A DNA stretch of 64,000 bases, from positions 1 through 64,000 of the forward strand of contig DASSMA010000056.1 of the NCBI GenBank assembly GCA_035689115.1, given 5' to 3'. The stretch is from JAHFUS01 sp035689115. Lineage in GTDB: Bacteria > Actinomycetota > Acidimicrobiia > Acidimicrobiales > GCA-2861595. Below, in pieces: positions 9,077 through 16,825 of the stretch; position 1 is the stretch's first letter, and each line of letters starts with the position of its first letter. The translations under genes and the position numbers were made by a program. The notes beneath the pieces are model-generated. The model did no database searches. It was not told the origin of the DNA and was given only the letters and a program-made list of their open reading frames with translations.

Positions 9077-10579
9077 GTGACAATCGTCGAGGAGCGCGCC
9101 GCGGTTCTTCCCGCGTCGAAACGCGGGCCCGAGCTGCTGCCCCTCGACGCCGGCGAGCAGTACCGCTTCAGCTTCGCCATGGACGCCTGCGTGGGCTGCC
9201 ACTCCTGCGAGGTGGCCTGCGCCGAGCAGAACGCCACCCCCGTCGACAAGGCGTGGCGCCGGGTGGGGGAGCTGGAGGGCGGGACCTTCCCGGCCACCCG
9301 GCGCTTCAGCCTCTCGATGGCGTGCAACCACTGCCTCGAGCCCACCTGCCTGTCCGGGTGCCCGACGGGCGCCTACACCAAGCTGGCCAACGGCGTCGTC
9401 AGCCACGACGCCGAGGAGTGCATCGGCTGCCAGTACTGCATCTGGAACTGCCCCTACGAGGTGCCGGTCTTCGACAAGGCCGCCAAGGTCGTCGCCAAGT
9501 GCGACATGTGCCTGCCGCGCCTCGAGGCCGGGCAGAGCCCGGCGTGCGTGCTGGCCTGCCCCACGCAGGCGATCGGCGTGGAACCGGTCAACGTGGCCGC
9601 CTGGCGGGCCGACCACGCCGAGGCCGACGCCCCCGGGCTTCCGCCGGCGGCCATCACCCTCTCCACCACCCGGGTCGTGGCGCCCGCCGGTCTTCCCCCG
9701 CTGGCGGGCGCCACCGACCACGCCGTCGAGCCCGAGGACCCGCACTGGCCCCTCGTGGCCCTCACCCTGCTCACCCAGGTGTCGCTCGGCGCGGTGGCCG
9801 CCACCGTGGTGGCCGGCGCCGCCGGTGCCGACGTCGGCGGCGGGGCGACTGCCGCCGCCCTGGCGGGGGCGGTGGCTCTGGGTGCCTCGCTGCTCCACCT
9901 CGGCCGCCCCACCCGGGCGTTCAAGGCCCTGCGGAACTGGCGCACGTCGTGGCTGAGCCGGGAGGTGGCGCTGCTGGGCGCCTTCGCCGCCCTCTCGCTG
10001 GCCGACGCCGCCGCCTGGGCGCTGGGCGGCGCCGGCCGGGTCGTCATCGGGCTCGCCGCCGTCGCCCTCGGGGCGGCCGGCGTCTACGCCAGCGGCCGCC
10101 TCTACCTGGTCCCCGCCCGCCCCGTGTGGGACTCCCGGCGCACGCTGGTGGCGTTCTTCGCCACCGCCGCCGCGGTGGGGCCGCTGCTGTCCCTGCTGTG
10201 CCTGGACCGGGCCGGCCTCGCCACGCGGCCGGCCGGTGCCCTGCTCGCCGCTTCGGCCGCCGGCCTGCTGGCCCAACTCGGCGTGGCGGCCCACCTCCGG
10301 TCCACCCTGGCCCGCCGGGACGACGCCCAGCACGCCGGCACCCGCCAGCTCCTCGAGGGGCGGTACCGCCAGTTGCTCGTCGGCCGTGTCGCCGCCGTGC
10401 CCGTGGCGCTGGCCCTCATCGCCTGGTCCCTGGCCGTCCCCTTCGCCGGCCCGGCCGCCACCGGCCGCCTGGCCACCGCCCTGGCGGTGGCCGCCCTGGG
10501 CGAGCTGGCCGGCCGCCACCTGTTCTACGTCACCGTGGTCCCCTACCGGGTCGCCGGCAACTTCTTCACGACCAGATGA
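9077..10579 (+). CDS. Fused DmsB-like four-cluster ferredoxin and DmsC-like membrane anchor
   Basis: A 500-residue fusion. Residues about 30-180 carry four [4Fe-4S] cysteine sets (CVGCHSCEVAC, CNHCLEPTCLSGCP, CIGCQYCIWNCP, CDMC..CVLACP), the pattern of DmsB/NrfC electron-transfer subunits. From about residue 215 on there are roughly eight hydrophobic helices with LLHLGRPTRAFKALRNWRTSWLSRE, a DmsC-type quinol-oxidising anchor signature. It should pass electrons from membrane quinol to the molybdopterin enzyme encoded just downstream. The start is GTG at 9077. In most complexes the ferredoxin and the anchor are separate polypeptides; here they are one. The gap to the next gene is 67 bases and contains a small repeat (copy D). 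Confidence 0.88.
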   Translation: MTIVEERAAVLPASKRGPELLPLDAGEQYRFSFAMDACVGCHSCEVACAEQNATPVDKAWRRVGELEGGTFPATRRFSLSMACNHCLEPTCLSGCPTGAYTKLANGVVSHDAEECIGCQYCIWNCPYEVPVFDKAAKVVAKCDMCLPRLEAGQSPACVLACPTQAIGVEPVNVAAWRADHAEADAPGLPPAAITLSTTRVVAPAGLPPLAGATDHAVEPEDPHWPLVALTLLTQVSLGAVAATVVAGAAGADVGGGATAAALAGAVALGASLLHLGRPTRAFKALRNWRTSWLSREVALLGAFAALSLADAAAWALGGAGRVVIGLAAVALGAAGVYASGRLYLVPARPVWDSRRTLVAFFATAAAVGPLLSLLCLDRAGLATRPAGALLAASAAGLLAQLGVAAHLRSTLARRDDAQHAGTRQLLEGRYRQLLVGRVAAVPVALALIAWSLAVPFAGPAATGRLATALAVAALGELAGRHLFYVTVVPYRVAGNFFTTR

Positions 10580-10586
10580 ACGTCGC

Positions 10587-10612
10587 CTCGCAACCAGAGG
10601 TTGCCCGGCGAG
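10587..10612 (+). repeat. Small hairpin repeat (copy D) between the two nitrate reductase genes
   Basis: CTCGC (10587-10591), AACC, loop AGA, GGTT, a 5-base bulge GCCCG, then GCGAG (10608-10612). The same layout with compensating base changes occurs at 55040-55065 and 56363-56388. Confidence 0.55.
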
Positions 10613-10646
10613 CTGGCGGCGCCCGGTCCGACGCCCGAGGGGGAGG

Positions 10647-12782
10647 ATGACGAGGGCGTACGCCGCCGACGCCCGGTTCGGCACGATCAACGAGACGCGG
10701 GCCCCGGAGCGCTGGGTGCGCACCACCTGCGGCTACTGCGCGGTCGGGTGCGGCATGTACATCGGCGTGCGCGACGGCCGGGCGGTCGCCGTCCAGGGCG
10801 ACCCCGAGCACCCCGTCAACGCCGGCCGCCTGTGCCCCAAGGGCCTGTGCGAGCACCAGGCCATCGCCGCCGAGGGACGCCTCACCACGCCGCTGATCCG
10901 GCGGCGGGGCGGCCCCCAGGAGCCGGCGACGTGGGACGAGGCGGTCGACACGGTGGCCGGCGGGTTCCTGCGCCTGCTCGCCGAGCACGGGCCCGAGGCG
11001 GTGGCCGTGATCAGCACCGGCCAGCTGGTGACCGAGGAGTTCTACGCCCTCGGCAAGCTCTGCCGCGGGGGCCTCGGCCTCCGCCACTACGACGGCAACA
11101 CCACGCTGTGCATGGCCAGCGCGGTGTCCGGCTACAAGCGCAGCTTCGGCAGCGACGGGCCGCCCGGCGCCTACGAGGACCTCGAGCAGGCCGACGTCAT
11201 CCTCCTGGTGGGCGCCAACGTCGCCGACAACCACCCGCTCCTGGCCCCGCGCCTGGTCGGCAACACCGGCGCCCGGATCATCGTCGTCGACCCGCGCGTC
11301 ACCAAGACGGCGATGCTGGCCGACCTCCACCTGGCCGTGCGGCCCCGGACGGACATCACCCTGCTCAACGGGATGCTGAAGGTGATCGTCGAGGAGGGCC
11401 TGGTCGACCGCGAGTACGTCGCCGCCCACACCGAGGGCTTCGAGGAGCTGGCCGCCCACGTGGCCGCCTTCGACCTCGACCGGGTGGCGCAGGAGTGCGG
11501 CGTGGCGGCCGCCGACGTCCGCCGCGCCGCACTGGCCTTCGGCCGGGCCCGCCGCGGCTTCGTGGCGTGGACCATGGGCGTCAACCACTCGGTGCAGGGC
11601 ACCGAGACCGTCACCCTGCTCAACACCCTGTGCCTCGTCACCGGCAACGTGGGCCGGGCCGGCGCCGCCCCGTTCTCCCTCACCGGCCAGTGCAACGCCA
11701 TGGGCACGCGCGAGTCGGGCGCCACCGCCTCGCTCCCCGGCTACCGGGCGTGGGACGACGCCGCCGCCAGGGCCGAGCTGGCCGCCCTGTGGGGCGTGCC
11801 CGTCGACCGGCTCCCCACCGAGCGGGGGCGGGCCTACCCCGACATCATCGACGGCGTCCTCGACGGCACGATCAAGGGGCTCTGGGTCATCGCCACCAAC
11901 CCGGTGGTGTCGTTCCCAAACCGGGCCCGGCTGGAGGCCGCCCTCCGCAACCTCGACCTGTTCGTGGTGCAGGACGGCTACGAGAACCCCACCGTGGCCC
12001 TGGCCGACGTCGTGCTGCCGGCCGCCGTGTGGGGCGAGAAGGAGGGCACCTACACCAACGCCGAGCGCCGGGTGTCGAGGGTGCGCCGGGCCGTCGACCC
12101 GCCGGGCCGGGCCCGGAGCGACTTCGACATCTTCCTGGCCCTGGGCCGGGCCGTCGGCGCCGGCCGCCTCTTCGCCGGCTGGGAGGGTCCGGAGGACGCC
12201 TTCGCCGAATGGGCCAGGGTGTCGGCCGGCCGGCTGTGCGACTACAGCGGGATCACCTACGACCGCATCGACGCGGCGGGTGGCGTGCAGTGGCCCTGCC
12301 CGGCCGGCACCGAGGCCCTGGCCGGCACGCCCCGCCTCTACGGCGACGGGGTCTTCGCCACCCCGAGCGGCCGGGCCCGCCTCTGGTGCGTCTCGCCCGA
12401 GCCCATCTCCGACCGGCCCAGCAGCAGCTACCCGATGGTGCTGAACACCGGCCGCACGGTTGAGCACTGGCACACCCGCACCAAGACCGGCCGCATCGAC
12501 GTGCTGAACCGCCTGGCCCCCGAGGCGTGGGTGGAGGTCAACCCGGCCGACGCCGACCGCATCGGCCTGCGGCCCGGCGACCGGGCCCGCCTGGCGTCGC
12601 GCCGGGGCGTCGTCGAGGACCTGCTGGTGCGGGTCACGTCCACCGTGCGGGAGGGCGAGGTCTTCGTCCCGTTCCACTACGAGGACCGCTGCGCCAACCG
12701 CCTCACCGTCGACGAGTTCGACCCCATCTCGCGCGAGCCCAACTACAAGCAGGCGGCCGTGCGCCTGGAGCCGGCAAGGTGA
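10647..12782 (+). CDS. nasA: Molybdopterin oxidoreductase, assimilatory-type nitrate reductase catalytic subunit
   Basis: A 711-residue molybdopterin enzyme. Cys28, Cys31, Cys35 and Cys63 (CGYCAVGC...GRLCPKG) bind the N-terminal [4Fe-4S] cluster. NTTLCMASAVSGYKRSFGSD supplies the probable molybdenum ligand Cys155, a motif shared with cyanobacterial/bacterial NarB/NasA nitrate reductases. The C-terminal FDPISREPNYKQAAVRLEP is likewise typical of that family. Reaction: nitrate to nitrite. There is no Tat signal, so it is cytoplasmic. Start ATG at 10647 has GGGGGAGG just upstream. The partner upstream is a quinol-type FeS/anchor fusion rather than a ferredoxin, and the gene downstream is a nitrate-assimilation-type regulator. 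A formate-dehydrogenase-like role is the main alternative. Confidence 0.85.
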   Translation: MTRAYAADARFGTINETRAPERWVRTTCGYCAVGCGMYIGVRDGRAVAVQGDPEHPVNAGRLCPKGLCEHQAIAAEGRLTTPLIRRRGGPQEPATWDEAVDTVAGGFLRLLAEHGPEAVAVISTGQLVTEEFYALGKLCRGGLGLRHYDGNTTLCMASAVSGYKRSFGSDGPPGAYEDLEQADVILLVGANVADNHPLLAPRLVGNTGARIIVVDPRVTKTAMLADLHLAVRPRTDITLLNGMLKVIVEEGLVDREYVAAHTEGFEELAAHVAAFDLDRVAQECGVAAADVRRAALAFGRARRGFVAWTMGVNHSVQGTETVTLLNTLCLVTGNVGRAGAAPFSLTGQCNAMGTRESGATASLPGYRAWDDAAARAELAALWGVPVDRLPTERGRAYPDIIDGVLDGTIKGLWVIATNPVVSFPNRARLEAALRNLDLFVVQDGYENPTVALADVVLPAAVWGEKEGTYTNAERRVSRVRRAVDPPGRARSDFDIFLALGRAVGAGRLFAGWEGPEDAFAEWARVSAGRLCDYSGITYDRIDAAGGVQWPCPAGTEALAGTPRLYGDGVFATPSGRARLWCVSPEPISDRPSSSYPMVLNTGRTVEHWHTRTKTGRIDVLNRLAPEAWVEVNPADADRIGLRPGDRARLASRRGVVEDLLVRVTSTVREGEVFVPFHYEDRCANRLTVDEFDPISREPNYKQAAVRLEPAR

Positions 12783-12825
12783 CGTTCAGCAGGAGTTCAC
12801 GACCCGGCAGGGCGGGGGGAACAAC

Positions 12826-13989
12826 GTGGTAACAGCCCCCGGGCACGATGGACCCATGCGTCTCCGGCCCCTCCAGGGCTACACCATCGGCATCACCGCC
12901 GACCGGCGCTGGGAGGACCAGGCCGAGCTGCTGCGCCGGCGGGGCGCCCGGGTCCTGCACGGCCCGAGCATCGCCACCCAGTACCTCGCCTCCGACGAGG
13001 CGCTGCGGGCCGCCACCGCGTCGGTGTGCGCCGAGCCCCCCGAGTACCTCGTCGCCACCACCGGCATCGGCATGCGGGCCTGGCTGGAGGCGGCGCAGGC
13101 GTGGGGCATGGGCGACGCCCTGCTGGCCGCCCTCGCCCCCGCCCGCATCCTGGCGCGCGGCCCCAAGTCGGCGGGCGCCCTCCAGGCGGCAGGCCTGGAC
13201 ATCTGGCGCCAGTCGCCCAACGAGCGGCTCGACCAACTGCTCCCCCTGTTGCTGGCCGAGCCGCTCGAGGGCCGCCGCGTCGCCGTCCAGGAGGCGGGCG
13301 CCGAGGCCGCCGACATCTCCCTCGCCCTGCGGGGCGACGGGGCCGAGGTGATCGACGTCCCCGTCTACCGGTGGCGAATGCCCGACGACACCGCCCCCGC
13401 CCTGCGCCTCATCGACGCGGCGTGCGAGGGCCGGCTCGACGCCGTCACCTTCACCAGCGCCCCGGCCGTGCAGAACCTGTTCGAGGTCGCCGAGCGCCAC
13501 GACCGCCGGGCGCAACTGCGCAAGGCGTTCAACACGTCGGTGGTGGCCGCCTGCGTGGGGCCGGTGTGCGCCGGCGCCGTGCGCGACGAGGGCATCGAAC
13601 ACCCCGCCGTGCCCGACCTGGGCCGGCTGGGGCTCATGGTGCGGTCGCTCACCGACCGGCTGGAGGGGCGCCGGCGCAGCCTGGAGCTGGCCGGCATCGA
13701 GGTGGTGCTCCAGGGCTTCGCCGTGCAGGTGGGCGACCGCACGGTGGAGCTGCCGCCGCTCGAGCAGGCGGTGCTCGGGCTGCTGGCCGAGCGGCCGGGC
13801 GCGGTGGTGTCCCGGGGCCTGATGCTCCAGCGGCTGTGGGGCTCGCCCACCGCCAACCCGCACCTCCTGGAGGCCACCATCACCCGCCTGCGCCGGCGGC
13901 TGGGGCCCTGCGGCGCCGCCCTGCGGCCCAGCCCGGGGCGGGGCTACCGCCTCGACGTGGCCCTCCCGCTCACCGCCTCCCGGTCCTGA
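12826..13989 (+). CDS. Uroporphyrinogen-III synthase-like regulator with C-terminal winged helix
   Basis: A 387-residue protein. The N-terminal two thirds is a HemD fold (GYTIGITADRR, later VTFTSAPAVQNLFE). The last ~95 residues are an OmpR-type winged-helix DNA-binding domain (ALRPSPGRGYRLDV). This fusion is known in mycobacteria and other actinobacteria next to nitrate/nitrite assimilation genes, where it acts as a regulator rather than in haem synthesis. Position directly after the nitrate reductase supports the same job here. GTG at 12826 follows a GGGGGA; ATG at 12856 is an alternative start giving 377 residues. Convergent with the Cys-rich gene, with a shared terminator between. Confidence 0.87.
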   Translation: MVTAPGHDGPMRLRPLQGYTIGITADRRWEDQAELLRRRGARVLHGPSIATQYLASDEALRAATASVCAEPPEYLVATTGIGMRAWLEAAQAWGMGDALLAALAPARILARGPKSAGALQAAGLDIWRQSPNERLDQLLPLLLAEPLEGRRVAVQEAGAEAADISLALRGDGAEVIDVPVYRWRMPDDTAPALRLIDAACEGRLDAVTFTSAPAVQNLFEVAERHDRRAQLRKAFNTSVVAACVGPVCAGAVRDEGIEHPAVPDLGRLGLMVRSLTDRLEGRRRSLELAGIEVVLQGFAVQVGDRTVELPPLEQAVLGLLAERPGAVVSRGLMLQRLWGSPTANPHLLEATITRLRRRLGPCGAALRPSPGRGYRLDVALPLTASRS

Positions 13990-14029
13990 GCTCTCCACCG
14001 GTTCTCGCCGGAGGTCCGGACGCGACAGA

Positions 14030-14067
14030 CCGGCCGGCCCGACCGGGGGAGCAGTCGGGACGGCCGG
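14030..14067. terminator. Bidirectional hairpin between convergent genes
   Basis: Arms 14030-14043 and 14054-14067 pair over 14 positions with one mismatch across a 10-base loop. The hairpin lies between the stop of the regulator and the stop of the convergent Cys-rich gene. Confidence 0.55.
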
Positions 14068-14093
14068 CCTGGTGCGCCCGCGGAAACCGCCGG

Positions 14094-14285
14094 CTACCCG
14101 ACGGCGCCCTTGGCGAGCTCCTCAAGGCGGGTATCGATCGCCTTCTTCAGCGTGTGCAGCTCGGCGATCTCGTCCTCGCGGGACTTGGCCTCGCCGCAGC
14201 ACTCACAGCCGCACGTGCAGGGAGCGGCCGAGGTGACGGCGGTCATCTCGCCGCACCCGCACGAACACCCGGTGGTGGCTGCCAT
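14094..14285 (-). CDS. Small cysteine-rich protein, possible metal binder
   Basis: A 63-residue protein in two parts. Residues 1-33 hold eight cysteines in CSCGC, CTCGC and ECCG clusters, a pattern like metallothioneins or zinc/copper carriers. Residues 34-63 form a charged amphipathic helix (EDEIAELHTLKKAIDTRLEELAK), probably a coiled coil. The start ATG at 14285 has GGAGG 9-13 bases upstream; a GTG nine bases earlier sits directly on that RBS and is unlikely. No family was recognised with certainty. Metal storage or a regulatory metal sensor are guesses from cysteine content alone. Confidence 0.7.
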   Translation of the reverse strand: MAATTGCSCGCGEMTAVTSAAPCTCGCECCGEAKSREDEIAELHTLKKAIDTRLEELAKGAVG

Positions 14286-14366
14286 CCTGAACACCTCCCT
14301 CCGCTGGCCCTTGGGCCCCCTTTGAACTCTCTGGTTCCAGGGTAAAACCCGGCCCTTAGGGCCAGG

Positions 14367-15203
14367 TCAAGAGGTTCGTTGGAGGCTTTCGCGGAGCGCG
14401 GCGCGGGCGTCGTCGACGCCGAGGACCACCAGTTCCGGCAGCGGAAGGTCGATGGCGCCCACCAGCAGGTCGGCCAGGTAGTAGCCGACCCGCCACCGCT
14501 TCTCCACCAGGCCGGCGCCGAAGAAGGCGTCGTCGGTGCCCGGCTCGTCGAGCTCGTCGCGGAAGCGGCCCAGCAGCTCGCCGCGGTGCTCCTCGCACCA
14601 CGGCAGCCAGTCCTCGAAGCCCTCGTGGCCGAACCAGAAGTAGTCGGCCTCGTCGGTGCCGGGCACCACCTGTCGCGACACCCGCGTGGCCAGGCCCTCG
14701 GAGAAGGCCGTCCACGCCGCGTCGCCCGCCGGAGGCGCCCCGCCGAGCACGAGGCGGTGCCAGGCATGGGTGTCCTCGTGGGCTACGAGGACCCGGCTGC
14801 CCTCCTCCGACTGGAACCACTCGACGCAGTGGAACAGGGCCACGTCGTCGCCGAAGGGGGCCACCAGCACGTTGATCGAGTACGGCCCCACCATGAGCAC
14901 GTGGAGAGGGTCGGGGGTGGGCGCCAGGCCGAGGGCCCCGCGCACCAGGGGCTCCACGTCCTCGATCAGCCGGTGGAGGGCGGGGCCGCCGGCGGCGACC
15001 CGGTCGCGCACGATCGACATCTCCTGGGCCACCGCCGAGCGGCCCTCGTCGCCGGGCTGGCCGGCGTAGAAGGCGGCCCAGACCTCGGGGTGGGCCGACT
15101 CGTACAGCTCCTTCCACTTCGCCGCCCGCATGAACGGCGTGTCGACGAAGACCTTCTTCGCGTACGTCTCGAAGGAGGGCAGGATGTCGAGGATGCGGGC
15201 CAC
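14367..15203 (-). CDS. Putative zinc metallopeptidase (HExxH, DUF2268-like)
   Basis: A 278-residue cytosolic-looking protein. The motif AHEDTHAW places His142, Glu143 and His146 as an HExxH zinc site. FSEGLATRVS follows about 28 residues later and could give the third ligand (Glu), the layout of gluzincin-type peptidases and of DUF2268 'predicted Zn-dependent protease' proteins. No signal peptide is seen. Substrate unknown. Divergent from the FAD oxidoreductase, the two starts being under 100 bases apart. Confidence 0.75.
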   Translation of the reverse strand: MARILDILPSFETYAKKVFVDTPFMRAAKWKELYESAHPEVWAAFYAGQPGDEGRSAVAQEMSIVRDRVAAGGPALHRLIEDVEPLVRGALGLAPTPDPLHVLMVGPYSINVLVAPFGDDVALFHCVEWFQSEEGSRVLVAHEDTHAWHRLVLGGAPPAGDAAWTAFSEGLATRVSRQVVPGTDEADYFWFGHEGFEDWLPWCEEHRGELLGRFRDELDEPGTDDAFFGAGLVEKRWRVGYYLADLLVGAIDLPLPELVVLGVDDARAALRESLQRTS

Positions 15204-15270
15204 CAGTCGATCCTACGGCCAGGTGCAGCGGTCCCTCGGCAGGGTGGGGCTCCCCGCCCCCGTGGCCGAG

Positions 15271-16812
15271 ATGGCCGGCCGGCGGTGGGACGCCGTGGTG
15301 GTGGGCGGCGGCCACAACGGGCTCACCGCCGCCGCCTACCTGGCCCGGGCCGGCCGGTCCGTGCTCGTCCTGGAGCGCCGGGACCGCCTGGGCGGGGCGT
15401 GCACGCTGGAGCAGCCGTTCCCCGACCCGGCCTGGCTGGTGAGCCCCTGCGCCTACCTGGTGGGGCTCCTCCACCCGCTGGTGGTCGACGAGCTGGACCT
15501 TCGCCGCCACGGCTACAAGGCGTACCCCGCCGACCCCCACCTGTGGTGCCCCTTCGAGGACGGCACCGCCCTGGCCGTGTGGAACGACCGGGCCCGCACG
15601 GCCGCCTCGGTGGCGGCCATCTCGCCGGGCGATGTCGACGGCTTCCTCGCCTACGAGGACCTGTTCGCCCGCATCCGGTCCGCCCTGCGGCGCCCCGAGC
15701 GGGACACCTGGCTGGGCGACTCGCCCGACCGGCCCGCCATCGAGGAACTGCTGGGGCACGACGCCGAGGCCGTCGAGGTCGTCTTCGAGGCGTCGATCGC
15801 CGACGTGGTCGAGCGCCACGTGCGGGACGAGCGCCTGCGCACGGCCCTCCACGGGCAGGGGATCATCGGCTCCGTCGCCGGCCCCCGGGACCCCGGCACG
15901 GCCGCCGTCCACCTGATGCACAGCATGGGCTCGCTGGACGGGGCGGCGGGCGTGTGGGGCTACGTGGAGGGCGGGATGGGGCGGGTGTCCTTCGCCCTGG
16001 GCGAGGCCGCCCTGGAGGCGGGGGCGGTGCTGGCGTCGGGTGTCGAGGTGGCGGCCGTGGTGCCGGGCGAGGGCGTGCGGCTGGCCGGGGGCGAGCTGAT
16101 CCGGGCCGGCGCGGTGGTGTCCAACGCCGACCCGAAGCGCACCCTCGCCCTGTGCGACGCCGCCGACCCGTCGGCCGTGCCCGGCGGCTGGCGCCACCGG
16201 GTCGAGGCGTGGCGGTCGGAGTCGGCCACGGTGAAGGTGAACTGCGCCCTCACCCGCCTGCCCGCCTTCAGCGCCGCCCGGCCCGGTGAGGAGCCCCACC
16301 GGGGCATGGTGACGATCAGCACCGGGGTCGACGCCACCCAGGCGGCGGCCGAGGTGGCTCGGCGGGGGGAGCCGGCGCCGGCGTGGTGCGAGGTCTACTT
16401 CCACACCGCCTACGACGGCTCCATCGCCCCGCCCGGCCGCCACGCCATGAGCGTCTTCGCCCAGTACGCGCCCTACCGGCTGGCCGCCGGCGACTGGGAC
16501 GGCCGGCGGGAGGAGATCGGCGACCTGGTGCTCGCCTCGGTCGCCCGCTTCGCGCCCGACGTGGCCGAGGTCGTGGAGCACCGCCAGGTGCTCGGGCCGC
16601 CCGACGTGGAGGCCCGCATCGGGCTCACCGGCGGCCACATCTTCCAGGGCGAGTGCCTGCCCGACCAGCTGTGGGACCGCCGCTTCGGCCCCCGCACGCC
16701 GGTGCCGGGGCTCTACCTGTGCGGCGCCGCCACCCACCCCGGCGGCAGCGTGATCGCCGCCAACGGCCGCAACGCCGCCGTGGCGGTGCTGGACGACCTT
16801 GTTCACCGGTAG
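15271..16812 (+). CDS. Phytoene-dehydrogenase-like FAD-dependent oxidoreductase
   Basis: A 513-residue flavoprotein. The N-terminal dinucleotide motif VVVGGGHNGLTAAAYLARAG, then LVLERRDRLGGAC, is classic for the phytoene desaturase/NAD(P)-FAD oxidoreductase superfamily. The C-terminal GLYLCGAATHPGGSVIAANGRNAA is the second FAD-contact motif. These proteins desaturate or isomerise carotenoids and other lipids, but no carotenoid gene is adjacent, so the substrate is unknown. ATG at 15271 is chosen because the FAD motif starts eight codons later; GTG at 15244 is a possible longer start. The following diguanylate cyclase gene begins right after its stop. Confidence 0.85.
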   Translation: MAGRRWDAVVVGGGHNGLTAAAYLARAGRSVLVLERRDRLGGACTLEQPFPDPAWLVSPCAYLVGLLHPLVVDELDLRRHGYKAYPADPHLWCPFEDGTALAVWNDRARTAASVAAISPGDVDGFLAYEDLFARIRSALRRPERDTWLGDSPDRPAIEELLGHDAEAVEVVFEASIADVVERHVRDERLRTALHGQGIIGSVAGPRDPGTAAVHLMHSMGSLDGAAGVWGYVEGGMGRVSFALGEAALEAGAVLASGVEVAAVVPGEGVRLAGGELIRAGAVVSNADPKRTLALCDAADPSAVPGGWRHRVEAWRSESATVKVNCALTRLPAFSAARPGEEPHRGMVTISTGVDATQAAAEVARRGEPAPAWCEVYFHTAYDGSIAPPGRHAMSVFAQYAPYRLAAGDWDGRREEIGDLVLASVARFAPDVAEVVEHRQVLGPPDVEARIGLTGGHIFQGECLPDQLWDRRFGPRTPVPGLYLCGAATHPGGSVIAANGRNAAVAVLDDLVHR

Positions 16813-16825
16813 CCTTGATGTCCCT

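Noticed and set aside
10566..12677. A 703-codon minus-strand frame antisense to nasA
   Set aside because: No domain; the plus strand has complete molybdopterin and FeS motifs.
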